Shown: positions 1-6,227, numbered from the stretch's first letter. The stretch: 6,309 nt of DNA from Candidatus Parcubacteria bacterium (GCA_023142975.1 JAGLIN010000131.1:1-6309); one strand, 5' to 3'. Translations and numbers: made by a program. Notes: generated from the sequence alone by a model not told the origin.

Positions 1-858
1 ATCACGGAGTTTTTTTATTTCTTTTCCGCGCGACACCGTAGAGACGAGGCATTGCCTCGTCTCTACTGAAATTAAAGAAATCGCTTTTCCAAGTCCAACA
101 ATTCCTGGCACATTATGAGTTCCAGCGCGAAGATTATTTTCCTGTTCTCCGCCATCTTGGATGGCTTTTATTTTAGTTCCTTGTCTAACATACAAAGCTC
201 CAACCCCCTTTGGCCCGTAAATTTTATGACCTGACAAAGAAAGCAAATCAACGCCTAAATTATCAACATCACAATCAAGATAATTTATCGCCTGCACCGC
301 ATCAGTGTGAAAATATATTTTTGGCAATTTATTTTCTTCTCTTTCTAAATTTACTTTTTTCAACAACTTCCCTATCTCAGCAATCGGCTCTATCGTTCCC
401 ACCTCATTATTGGCATACATTATAGAAATTAAAATCGTATTTTCTTTTATCGCTTTTTCAATATCTTCTAAATCTATAATTCCATTTTTATCAACTCCTA
501 AATAAACTACCTCTATTTTTTCTTTTTCTGCCTCTTTGCAAGAATTTAAAACACAGTGATGTTCAATCGCAGAAGTTATTATATGAGGATTTTCAACATT
601 GCTTGCTTTTATAACTCCCTTGATTGTCATATTATTGCTTTCAGTCGCACCACTTGTGAAAATTATTTCAAAAGAATTGCAACTTAAAAAATCAGCAACT
701 TGCTGTCGCGCTCTATCAACCGCGTTCATCGCCTCTTGTCCGAATTGATGAATACTTGAAGGATTGCCAAATTTCTCGCTAAAATAAGGCATCATTTCAT
801 CCAAAACTTTTTCATCCATCGGCGTGGTCGCCGCATGATCTAAATATATTTTTTTCAT
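1..858 (-). CDS. nifS: Cysteine desulfurase, NifS/IscS family (3' end cut by the window)
   Basis: PLP enzyme that takes sulfur from L-cysteine, giving alanine and an enzyme persulfide for Fe-S cluster assembly and tRNA thiolation; cytosolic. The frame is open from ATG 858-856 to base 1 (286 codons; the family is about 380-400 residues). Visible marks are the N-terminal LDHAATTP (residues 6-13), TSGATESNN (68-76), the PLP-stacking histidine in EHH (His100), the PLP aspartate in HTDAVQ (Asp186), the Schiff-base lysine in SGHKIYGPKG (Lys212), and LRAGTHNVPGIVG (243-255). The catalytic cysteine loop lies beyond the window. Residues 265-274 (VETRQCLVST) are encoded by a perfect palindromic repeat inserted in frame; the linker from GKA (257-259) to LRD (284-286) is 24 residues, against about 17 in relatives as I recall them. 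No Shine-Dalgarno sequence precedes the ATG. NifS and IscS cannot be separated without the C-terminus; the family call is secure. Confidence 0.93.
   Translation of the reverse strand, partial: MKKIYLDHAATTPMDEKVLDEMMPYFSEKFGNPSSIHQFGQEAMNAVDRARQQVADFLSCNSFEIIFTSGATESNNMTIKGVIKASNVENPHIITSAIEHHCVLNSCKEAEKEKIEVVYLGVDKNGIIDLEDIEKAIKENTILISIMYANNEVGTIEPIAEIGKLLKKVNLEREENKLPKIYFHTDAVQAINYLDCDVDNLGVDLLSLSGHKIYGPKGVGALYVRQGTKIKAIQDGGEQENNLRAGTHNVPGIVGLGKAISLISVETRQCLVSTVSRGKEIKKLRD
38..66. repeat. Perfect 14-bp palindrome (29 bp) inside the cysteine desulfurase gene
   Basis: Arms GTAGAGACGAGGCA and TGCCTCGTCTCTAC are exact reverse complements separated by a single base. The repeat is far more GC-rich than the DNA around it, which suggests a mobile or REP-like unit. 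From memory, GTAGAGACG-type palindromes are scattered through cyanobacterial and some CPR genomes. Read with the gene it encodes VETRQCLVST without a stop; one of the other two frames would read TAG. No clear target-site duplication flanks it. Confidence 0.85.
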
Positions 859-884
859 AAATTTATTTAAAAAAATAAAACACT

Positions 885-1054
885 TGTCATTCCTGCAGAG
901 GCAGGAATCCAGGAGTAGAATCAAATAACCTCAAATATAATTGTTACAATAAAAATATCAAAAAACACTATTCCTATTTTGTTTGCAAAACTTTTGTTTT
1001 AAAATTAATATTTGAAGATATTTTATCTGGATTTCTGCCTCCGCAGGAATGACA
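885..1054. repeat. MITE-like element: two 28-bp repeats in inverted orientation
   Basis: The unit at 885-912 starts TGTCATTCCTGC and ends GCAGGAATCCAG. The unit at 1027-1054 is its reverse complement at 26 of 28 positions. Each unit also folds on itself: 889-908 has an 8-bp stem, ATTCCTGC with GCAGGAAT, around AGAG. The 114 bp between them are AT-rich, with no ORF of note and a small AAAAC-TTTT-GTTTT hairpin. The whole could be a non-autonomous element with terminal inverted repeats, or two independently inserted REP-like units. I see no target-site duplication. It fills most of the 213-bp gap between the COG2426 gene and the cysteine desulfurase gene. Neither unit is followed by a T-run, so a terminator role is not supported. 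Confidence 0.7.
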
Positions 1055-1071
1055 ATAAATAAGACGACAGA

Positions 1072-1551
1072 TTAATTAAAAACCCCCAAGCTCAACCCCG
1101 TCACAATTACCCCCGCGATCATCACTCCTAAAAAAATCAAAGGCAATGCCTTTTTAAATGGAATCCCAAAAACAAAAGCGGCAATTGCTCCGCTCCAGCC
1201 GCCCGTAATGGGAAGCGGAATAGCGACAAAAGTTATCAGCGCCAACGCGCCCCATTTTTCAAATTTGCCATTATGTTTTTTTCTGGTGCGCTCAAAAAGA
1301 TAAGTAAAAAATTTATTGAAAAATTTTGACTTAGACATCAAATATTTTGAAATCGGATCAATATATTTTAGAATAAAAATAACAGGAATAATATTTCCGA
1401 TAACCGCTATAGAATATGCTTCAACAGGATTTAAATTATAAACGCCAATTGCGACTGGAATCGCCCCTCTTAATTCCGAAATGGGAAGCATTGAGATTAT
1501 GAAAGTTGCTAATTCTGGAGGGAAGTTGTTGAATAAATGTGATATATCCAT
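1072..1551 (-). CDS. Small multi-pass membrane protein, 'putative small multidrug export' family (COG2426 / Sm_multidrug_ex)
   Basis: A 159-residue inner-membrane protein. The family name is historical and transport of drugs is not established. Family marks are the N-terminal LPISELRGAIPVAI (residues 22-35), where a polar SELRG stretch sits in a re-entrant or membrane segment, and IPLPITGGWSGA (111-122). Hydrophobic segments lie at about 14-36, 43-63, 101-129 (perhaps two turns around the proline-rich motif) and 134-157, with a basic loop at 68-99. Length matches the usual 150-170 residues. It starts at ATG 1551-1549, 43 nt after the galT-like stop, with no Shine-Dalgarno sequence. It is last in the collinear run before the repeat-filled gap. 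Relation to the sugar genes upstream is unknown; it may simply be co-transcribed. Confidence 0.85.
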   Translation of the reverse strand: MDISHLFNNFPPELATFIISMLPISELRGAIPVAIGVYNLNPVEAYSIAVIGNIIPVIFILKYIDPISKYLMSKSKFFNKFFTYLFERTRKKHNGKFEKWGALALITFVAIPLPITGGWSGAIAAFVFGIPFKKALPLIFLGVMIAGVIVTGLSLGVFN

Positions 1552-1566
1552 AGATTAAAATATTAA

Positions 1567-1589
1567 TTTCTAATTTTTATTATTAGAAA
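1567..1589. repeat. AT-rich hairpin between the galT-like and COG2426 genes
   Basis: TTTCTAAT (1567-1574) and ATTAGAAA (1582-1589) form a perfect 8-bp stem with a 7-nt loop, just after the galT-like stop codon and 16 nt before the next start. Only one pair is G-C and there is no clean T-run after it on the minus strand, so it would be a weak terminator at best. It may be chance in such AT-rich DNA, or a minor attenuation or RNA-processing site. Confidence 0.3.
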
Positions 1590-1594
1590 ATTTT

Positions 1595-2611
1595 CTATTC
1601 TCTCAATATCGTTGCCGCTCTTTCTGGGATTATAGAACAAACTTCTATCCCAGTACTAAGCTCAAGCCCCGCCCACACATTTGTCTTCGGAAATATTTCA
1701 AAATGCCAATGATAATGATCGTAAGTTTGTCCGTTACACGGCGCAGTATGCAAAAATAAATTATAAGCTGGATCATTTAAATTCTTTTTTAATTTTGACA
1801 GACAGAATTTCATCGCTTCCGCCAATTCCATTTTTTGTTCATCCGTAATTCTTTCAAAATATGATAAATGCCTTTTGGGATAAATCCTCATCTCAAAAGG
1901 AACTCTTGAAACAAACGGGCAAACGGCTATAAATTCTTCATTCTCGAATATTATTCTTTTGCCATTTTCCTTTTCCCATTCAATCATCACACAATGCACG
2001 CATTCTAAATAAGCTTGATAATAACTTTCGCTTCCGCTTAAACTTCTGAAAACATCAGGATCTATAACAGGCATTGCTATTATTTGACTATGAGGATGCT
2101 TAATGGAAGCTCCAGCTTCGCGTCCGTAATTTTTAAATATGGAAACATATTTTATGTATTTTCTGTTCATTAGCGCTAAATATCTATCCTGATAAGCGTC
2201 TATTATTTCCGCAACACGCTCAATTTCCATCTCGGGAATATCTTTCTGATGATCCTCGGTAACTAAAACTTCGTGATACCCGACTCCATCTATTACTTCA
2301 AAGGGCCCATGTTCTCTATTATTTATATCTTTATAATCCGAACAAAGCGCTGGAAATTTATTTGGAAAAACTTTTAAGCTCCAATCCTTGTTCTTTTTTA
2401 AATACACCAAAACATCTTTTTCTTGATTTAAAATATTTTTTTTACAAAACGGGCACTTTTTTATATTCTCTTCGTTTTCTTTTTCTGTTGCTTTCTCTTT
2501 TGAAAAATCTGGCCTCTTTTTTCTTTCCGTTGAATAAATAACCCAAGTCCCGCTCACAAGATCTTTTCTAAGCTGAGAAAATATCTTTTCCTTATTATTT
2601 TTAATGGTCAT
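1595..2611 (-). CDS. galT: Galactose-1-phosphate uridylyltransferase family protein (GalT-like, HIT superfamily)
   Basis: A 338-residue cytosolic enzyme of the GalT branch of the HIT superfamily, which moves a nucleoside monophosphate between sugar phosphates (UDP-glucose plus Gal-1-P in classic GalT). The N-terminal RKDLVSGTWVIYSTERKKRP (residues 15-34) is typical. Cys53 and Cys56 (CPFC), His122 and His173 match the E. coli zinc ligands. HPHSQ (173-177) holds the probable nucleophile His175 that carries the UMP. A second half has CVHC (Cys205, Cys208), KRH and HYHWHFEIFPK near the C-terminus, as in GalT relatives with a second metal site. HPHSQ replaces classic HPHGQ, a feature of GalT-like proteins whose substrate may differ (for example ADP-glucose phosphorylases), so substrate is less certain than family. 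The ATG at 2611-2609 overlaps the GT2 stop by 11 nt, implying translational coupling. Stop is TAG. Confidence 0.88.
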   Translation of the reverse strand: MTIKNNKEKIFSQLRKDLVSGTWVIYSTERKKRPDFSKEKATEKENEENIKKCPFCKKNILNQEKDVLVYLKKNKDWSLKVFPNKFPALCSDYKDINNREHGPFEVIDGVGYHEVLVTEDHQKDIPEMEIERVAEIIDAYQDRYLALMNRKYIKYVSIFKNYGREAGASIKHPHSQIIAMPVIDPDVFRSLSGSESYYQAYLECVHCVMIEWEKENGKRIIFENEEFIAVCPFVSRVPFEMRIYPKRHLSYFERITDEQKMELAEAMKFCLSKLKKNLNDPAYNLFLHTAPCNGQTYDHYHWHFEIFPKTNVWAGLELSTGIEVCSIIPERAATILRE

Positions 2612-3332
2612 ATTTTTTTCTTAATAAATTTATTTTGATTTGCAATAATTCTTTTAGCGTAAAAATATAGTCTTTAAAAAACACTTTGCTTTTTCCTTTG
2701 TTCTCCCAAACAACTGGAATTACTTTTATTTTGTAGCCGAACTTATTTGCCAAAGCTAAAACTTCAATATCAAATCCCCAGCCATTGATTGTTGTTTTCG
2801 TAAAAATATCGTTCACAAATTTACTGGAAAAACATTTAAAGCCGCATTGGGTATCGGTTATTTTTGAAACTGCCAATAATCTAATTAAAACATTTCCAAC
2901 AACTCCCATTGTTTCTTTGTAAAACGACTGATGCTTTTTAATTTCATTCCCTTTTAATTTTCTGCTGCCAATTATAATATCATAGCCATTTTCTAAAAAA
3001 GGAATAGCATTATTTATCTGTTTTATATTTGTTGAATTATCAGCATCCATAAACAGTCTAAATTTGCCGTTCGCAATAAGCATTCCCTTTTTTACCGAAT
3101 ATCCTTTTCCATAATTTTTGCTGTTTTTAAAAACAGACATATTTTTAATGATTGATCCAAGATTTTTAGAAATATCGTAGCTATTGTCTTTTGAACCATC
3201 GTCAATAACAATAATTTCGCCGTTATATTCCTGGTTGGCAAAAAAATCATTTACATCAAGTAAAGTTTTCTTTATTGTTTTTTCTTCATCGTAAATAGGT
3301 ATAATTACCGATAAGTATATTTCATCTTTCAT
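2601..3332 (-). CDS. GT2 glycosyltransferase, dolichyl/polyprenyl-phosphate sugar synthase-like (DPM1/ALG5 type)
   Basis: A 243-residue GT-A fold enzyme expected to move a hexose from a nucleotide sugar to a polyprenyl phosphate at the inner face of the membrane. In order: VIIPIYDEEKTI (residues 9-20), IDDGS (Asp44-Asp45, nucleotide binding), NYGKGYSVKKGM (73-84), MDADNS (Asp96-Ala-Asp98, the metal-binding DxD), IGSRK (121-125), DTQCGFKCF (160-168) and GWGFDIEVL (about 184-192, typical of the DPG-synthase subgroup). There is no C-terminal membrane segment, unlike GtrB proteins, so it should be soluble or peripheral. It lies 41 nt after the GT39-like gene and overlaps the galT-like gene, placing a donor-sugar enzyme, a lipid-carrier enzyme and a membrane transferase side by side. 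A good promoter match sits just ahead of the ATG (3332-3330). The transferred sugar cannot be read from sequence. Confidence 0.9.
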   Translation of the reverse strand: MKDEIYLSVIIPIYDEEKTIKKTLLDVNDFFANQEYNGEIIVIDDGSKDNSYDISKNLGSIIKNMSVFKNSKNYGKGYSVKKGMLIANGKFRLFMDADNSTNIKQINNAIPFLENGYDIIIGSRKLKGNEIKKHQSFYKETMGVVGNVLIRLLAVSKITDTQCGFKCFSSKFVNDIFTKTTINGWGFDIEVLALANKFGYKIKVIPVVWENKGKSKVFFKDYIFTLKELLQIKINLLRKKYDH

Positions 3333-3338
3333 ACTGAT

Positions 3339-3367
3339 ATTTTAGCACAAGAAGGTTTAGTAATCAA
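3339..3367 (-). promoter_or_regulatory. Candidate promoter ahead of the GT2 gene
   Basis: On the minus strand TTGATT (3367-3362) and TAAAAT (3344-3339) are 17 bp apart, close to the sigma-70 consensus (4/6 and 5/6). The start codon begins 6 nt after the -10 box, so transcription would start at or next to the ATG and give a leaderless mRNA. No Shine-Dalgarno sequence is present, which fits. The site lies wholly in the gap after the broken GT39 gene. In AT-rich DNA such matches arise by chance, hence moderate confidence. Confidence 0.35.
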
Positions 3368-3373
3368 AGTTTT

Positions 3374-4669
3374 TTATTTAACAATCTCGCATGGAAAAAA
3401 ATCGTATTTCAGTTCTTTTGATTCGTCATACTTAGACTTATTGCTTATTAAACAATAAGAGGAACTATTCTCACTAAAACTAAATTCCGCTTCCATTGAT
3501 TTTCTTATTCCTATTATTTTAATTGGATAGTTATAATACACTAAAGAACCGTCAATATTTAAGTCCTTATAATCTAGATGATATATTTTTTCTATATTTT
3601 TATTTTTTGCCACATAACCAATTTCTTTCGCTAACGGAGCCCTGTCTGGATTAAAAGGTAACGCAAAACTAAATAAAAAAACAGAGCACAAAGAAGCTTT
3701 GACAGCAAAAGATTTTTTATTTGAAAAATAACAATAAAAAATATAAGCAACCCATGCAGTAATAAAAAGATGAACAACTATTGTTGGGAAATGAAATAAC
3801 TTGTACAGAATTGACGAAAACAAAAGTCGGGCTTCTCCGAAATCGGAAACTTGTAGTATTACCGCTTTGTCAATATTTATAAATAAAATTAAAATAGGAA
3901 ATATCGCAAAGATTGATTTTTTGAGATATGAGTTATATAAACCATAAGCGACTAATATTGAAAACGGAATATATAAAGGCAAAACATAATGATGCAACTT
4001 TGTTGTTGAAGAGGTAAAAAAAACAAATATAAAAACCATCCAAAATAAAAGTAACAATAATTCCTGACGCTTTATTTTTTTGCTAATATCTTTTAGAACA
4101 ACAAGAAATGCCGTTAAAAAAACAAACCACCAAGAACCAGATCGCAATACTATAACTTTCAAATAATTAAAAATGTCCGTTGAATTATTTAAATGTAAAA
4201 TATTTTCATTATATCTTTCAATTAAATGATACCCCGCATAACTATTTAAAAATTCCTGTTTATGCCTAAAAAACATGATTAGATGCCAGGGCAATACAAT
4301 AATTAGAAATAATATAATAGATAAATAAAAATATTTGCTTTTAAAAATCTTTAATTGATTGCTTAAATAAAGATAAAAAAAGAAAATAGGCAAATTTAGA
4401 AGAGCAATAACATTTTTAGACATAAATGCCACACCTAAAAATATTGCCGACAAAAATAAATACTTCCCGTTCTCTTTAGACTTAATTAAAAATAAAAAAG
4501 ACAAAACGGAACTGCTCACTAAAAATATATCCATCATATTATTCCGCGACATCAAAAGATAATGAGGAGCTGACAATAATATTAGCGCGGATAAAAATCC
4601 TATTTTTGAATTGAATAAATTCTTAGCCAAATAATAGGTTCCTAAAACTCCCAAAATACCGAATGTCAC
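3374..4669 (-). CDS. GT39/ArnT-like membrane glycosyltransferase, C-terminal part (after a frameshift)
   Basis: The larger part of a polytopic GT-C glycosyltransferase, 431 residues if counted from the GTG at 4669-4667, although that codon is only an internal valine. The frame is open from about 4708 and first reads GINEFATWFFP, which continues the N-terminal piece at 4696-4965. About ten to twelve hydrophobic segments follow. Family marks are SRNNMMDIF (residues 41-49), the interfacial HLIMFFRHKQEF (129-140) before a periplasmic loop, and TKLHHYVLPLYIPFSIL (223-239), the KLxxYxLPL-type signature of ArnT/PMT_2 proteins. The C-terminal tail (PDRAPLAKEIGY onward) is soluble, as in many relatives. 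Restoring one base would give about 530 residues, normal for the family. Family members transfer a sugar from a polyprenyl-phosphate donor to lipid or protein outside the membrane; the acceptor is unknown. Stop is TAA, 41 nt before the GT2 start. Confidence 0.85.
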   Translation of the reverse strand: MTFGILGVLGTYYLAKNLFNSKIGFLSALILLSAPHYLLMSRNNMMDIFLVSSSVLSFLFLIKSKENGKYLFLSAIFLGVAFMSKNVIALLNLPIFFFYLYLSNQLKIFKSKYFYLSIILFLIIVLPWHLIMFFRHKQEFLNSYAGYHLIERYNENILHLNNSTDIFNYLKVIVLRSGSWWFVFLTAFLVVLKDISKKIKRQELLLLLFWMVFIFVFFTSSTTKLHHYVLPLYIPFSILVAYGLYNSYLKKSIFAIFPILILFINIDKAVILQVSDFGEARLLFSSILYKLFHFPTIVVHLFITAWVAYIFYCYFSNKKSFAVKASLCSVFLFSFALPFNPDRAPLAKEIGYVAKNKNIEKIYHLDYKDLNIDGSLVYYNYPIKIIGIRKSMEAEFSFSENSSSYCLISNKSKYDESKELKYDFFPCEIVK

Positions 4670-4695
4670 TGGAAAAAACCAAGTTGCGAATTCGT

Positions 4696-4711
4696 TTATT
4701 CCAAAATTTTA
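4696..4711 (-). other. Frameshift junction in the GT39-like gene
   Basis: Upstream frame codons ...AAA ATT TTG GAA TAA stop at 4698-4696. The downstream frame is open from 4708 and reads GGA ATA AAC GAA from 4702. One added G in the TTGG pair (4702-4701) would join them as ...YKI-LGINEF..., the expected family sequence. This is a one-base deletion next to a run of four T's, caused by a sequencing or assembly error or a real inactivating mutation. No X-XXY-YYZ slippery heptamer is in register. Confidence 0.85.
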
Positions 4712-4965
4712 TATGAACTCATTGTCAACCAAATTACAAAGGGCGGTTTTTCAAACCATAAACTCTCTTTATAATAAAGATCTATCCAGCTACTCTTAAG
4801 CAGTCCTTCTCTTGCGACTTCGCTATAAATCGCTTCATCCCAATTTCCGATAGATCCATCTAATTGAAAAAATAAAACAGCAATACTTAAAATCAAAAGA
4901 TACAAAGGGTAGTATTTTTCATTATTTAAAAAATTATACGAATCTTTAATACTTTTCAATCTCAT
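4696..4965 (-). CDS. GT39/ArnT-like membrane glycosyltransferase, N-terminal part (ends at a frameshift)
   Basis: This 89-residue frame holds the true start of the GT39/ArnT-like protein. It has a cytosolic N-terminus, a first membrane segment at about residues 18-35, then the first external loop with WDEAIYSEVARE (42-53), whose Asp43 matches the essential aspartate after TM1 in this GT-C family, then WFEKPPFVIWL (70-80), the conserved xEKPPLxxWL motif leading into TM2. It ends SSYKILE-stop, where relatives read on as a GxNEF-like motif; exactly that (GINEF) is found in the next frame. The start ATG overlaps the ruvX stop (ATGA), and AAGGA lies 6 nt upstream, so it is translationally coupled to ruvX. 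On its own this fragment would not be functional. Confidence 0.85.
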   Translation of the reverse strand: MRLKSIKDSYNFLNNEKYYPLYLLILSIAVLFFQLDGSIGNWDEAIYSEVAREGLLKSSWIDLYYKESLWFEKPPFVIWLTMSSYKILE

Positions 4966-5372
4966 TTATTTTCCTTATCTAAATAATCCTGTAACATTAT
5001 CCTCGCCGCTTCTTGATCTATTATTTTTTTTATATCTTCTCTCTTAACACCCGCATTCAAAAGATTTTCTTCCGCCATTTTGGAAGTAAAAATTTCATTT
5101 ATTTCTATGACTGGCACATCGGTATTTTCACTTAGTTTAGCGGAAAATTCCTTAACATTTTGGGTCTGCGCGCTTTCACCTTTAAATCCAATTGGGATGC
5201 CAAGAATTATTTTTTGAATATTATTTTTTGAAACAATCTTTTTTATTTCTTTTATTAAATTCTTTGAAGATTTATTTTCAACCGTCAAAAAACGGCTGGC
5301 TAATTTTTCGTTTTCATCCGAAATAGCCAAGCCAGTTTTTTTGTCGCCGTGATCTATGGATAATATTTTCAT
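4962..5372 (-). CDS. ruvX: YqgF/RuvX family nuclease (putative pre-16S rRNA nuclease / Holliday junction resolvase-like)
   Basis: A 136-residue cytosolic RNase H-fold protein. In E. coli YqgF is needed for 16S rRNA 5'-end maturation; related proteins resolve Holliday junctions, and which activity matters here is unknown. The pattern is complete: ILSIDHGDKKTGLAIS (residues 3-18) with Asp7, IILGIPIGFKGE (55-66, the GxPxxxxG loop), INEIFTSKMAE (91-101) with Glu93 in the place of the DERxTT glutamate, and DQEAARIMLQDYLD (119-132) with Asp119. These give the three expected acidic residues. Asn92 replaces the usual aspartate of the DER motif, a mild divergence. Length matches the usual 135-150. The stop overlaps the GT39-like start as ATGA. 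The gene is 81 nt after map, a gap mostly filled by a repeat. No Shine-Dalgarno sequence precedes the ATG. Confidence 0.93.
   Translation of the reverse strand: MKILSIDHGDKKTGLAISDENEKLASRFLTVENKSSKNLIKEIKKIVSKNNIQKIILGIPIGFKGESAQTQNVKEFSAKLSENTDVPVIEINEIFTSKMAEENLLNAGVKREDIKKIIDQEAARIMLQDYLDKENK
4972..4976 (-). promoter_or_regulatory. Shine-Dalgarno-like AAGGA for the GT39-like gene
   Basis: AAGGA sits 6 nt before the ATG at 4965-4963, inside the last codons of ruvX. It is the only start in the window with a recognisable ribosome-binding site, and it supports this ATG and coupling to ruvX. It also encodes part of the ruvX Asp-Lys-Glu tail, so coincidence is possible. Confidence 0.45.
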
Positions 5373-5395
5373 AAATTATTTTGCACTACAAAATA

Positions 5396-5451
5396 TCATT
5401 GCGAGAAGGCTGAACAAGCGAAGCGAGAGAAATGCCGACGAAGCGATGACA
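5396..5451 (-). repeat. REP-like intergenic repeat between map and ruvX
   Basis: Read on the minus strand it starts TGTCATCGCTTCG and ends TCTCGCAATGA. TCATTGC (5396-5402) pairs imperfectly with GCGATGA (5443-5449), making a 7-bp terminal stem with one G-T pair. CGAAGCGA occurs twice inside (5419-5426 and 5439-5446). It is more GC-rich than its surroundings and begins 2 nt after the map stop codon, occupying most of the 81-bp gap. It resembles the widespread TCATTGCGAG...GAAGC repeats seen in many bacterial genomes (from memory). No T-run follows, so it is probably not a classic terminator. Confidence 0.65.
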
Positions 5452-5453
5452 AA

Positions 5454-6227
5454 TTAAACTTCTGTCAAAATCTCATACCCACTATCAGTTACAGCAATAG
5501 TGTGTTCAAAATGCGCGGATAATTTTCCATCAATTGTTCTAATTGTCCAACCATCATTATCGCACTTAATATCATAACTGCCCTCATTTAACATCGGCTC
5601 TATCGCAAAAGTCATTCCCGAACACAATTTCAAGCCGGTTTTTTTATTGCCAAAATTCGGCACTTCTGGCGGTTCGTGAATTGATCTACCAACGCCATGC
5701 CCAACCAGACTTCTCACAACAGAAAAGCCATTTTTCTCAGCATGCTGTTGCACGGCAAATCCAATATCTCCTATTCTGTTTCCCGGCTTCACTTGCTCTA
5801 TGCCTTTAAATAAAGATTCTTTCGTAACTTCAATAAGCTTCCGCGCTTTTTCGCTTATTTTCCCCGCGCCAACTGTCACAGCGCTATCGCTGTGAAACTC
5901 TTTATACTTTACTCCCATATCAATACTAACAATATCTCCCTCTTTTATCATTTTATGATGAGGAAACCCGTGAACAATTTCATCATTTATGGATAAACAC
6001 AATACAGATGGAAAAGGAATCACATTTTTATTTATCACATAATTTTTAAAAGAAGGAATTACATTATATTTTTTAATTTCTTTCTCGGCAATTTTTTCCA
6101 ATTCGTTTCCCGAAATTCCCGGCTCAACTTTTGAAGCCAGCAATTGCAAAATCTCCGCAAGGATTTTCCCGCTCTCTCTCATTGTTTTTATTTCTGATTT
6201 GGATTTTATGTTTGTTTTTTGTTTCAT
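5454..6227 (-). CDS. map: Methionine aminopeptidase type I
   Basis: Removes the initiator methionine from nascent proteins; cytosolic, dinuclear metal enzyme of the M24 family. With the start at ATG 6227-6225 it is 257 residues, close to the usual 250-265. All five metal ligands are present with E. coli-like spacing: Asp103 (VSIDMGV), Asp114 (FHSDSA), His177 (GHGVGRSIHEPP), Glu210 (FAIEPML) and Glu241 (HFEHT). The substrate-site histidines are His86 (DEIVHGFP) and His184. The N-terminus IKSKSEIKTMRESGKIL is the standard opening helix. The frame extends upstream to a TTG at 6278, but those 17 extra residues come from the hairpin repeat and are not family-like, so the ATG is preferred. There is no zinc-finger N-terminal extension. 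No Shine-Dalgarno sequence precedes the ATG. The stop is TAA, and the repeat at 5396-5451 follows at once. Confidence 0.95.
   Translation of the reverse strand: MKQKTNIKSKSEIKTMRESGKILAEILQLLASKVEPGISGNELEKIAEKEIKKYNVIPSFKNYVINKNVIPFPSVLCLSINDEIVHGFPHHKMIKEGDIVSIDMGVKYKEFHSDSAVTVGAGKISEKARKLIEVTKESLFKGIEQVKPGNRIGDIGFAVQQHAEKNGFSVVRSLVGHGVGRSIHEPPEVPNFGNKKTGLKLCSGMTFAIEPMLNEGSYDIKCDNDGWTIRTIDGKLSAHFEHTIAVTDSGYEILTEV

Noticed and set aside
210..425. A 71-codon plus-strand open frame
   Set aside because: It lies wholly inside the cysteine desulfurase gene on the other strand; the minus-strand frame carries the clear PLP-enzyme motifs and this one looks like nothing known.
1027..1054. Rho-independent terminator after the COG2426 gene
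   Set aside because: The stem is 8 bp with a mismatch and is not followed by a T-run on the minus strand; its near twin at 885-912 shows it is a dispersed repeat.
885..1054. CRISPR array
   Set aside because: Only two units, in inverted orientation, 114 bp apart and each self-palindromic; there are no regularly spaced direct repeats or cas genes.
4696..4711. Programmed -1 frameshifting in the GT39-like gene
   Set aside because: The codon register AAA-ATT-TTG offers no X-XXY-YYZ heptamer, I saw no following stimulatory stem, and the family is not known for frameshifting. A simple one-base deletion explains it.
4962..4964. UGA recoding as glycine (as in Gracilibacteria/SR1)
   Set aside because: TGA ends ruvX at its normal family length and overlaps the next start; no gene contains in-frame TGA, so standard code 11 fits.
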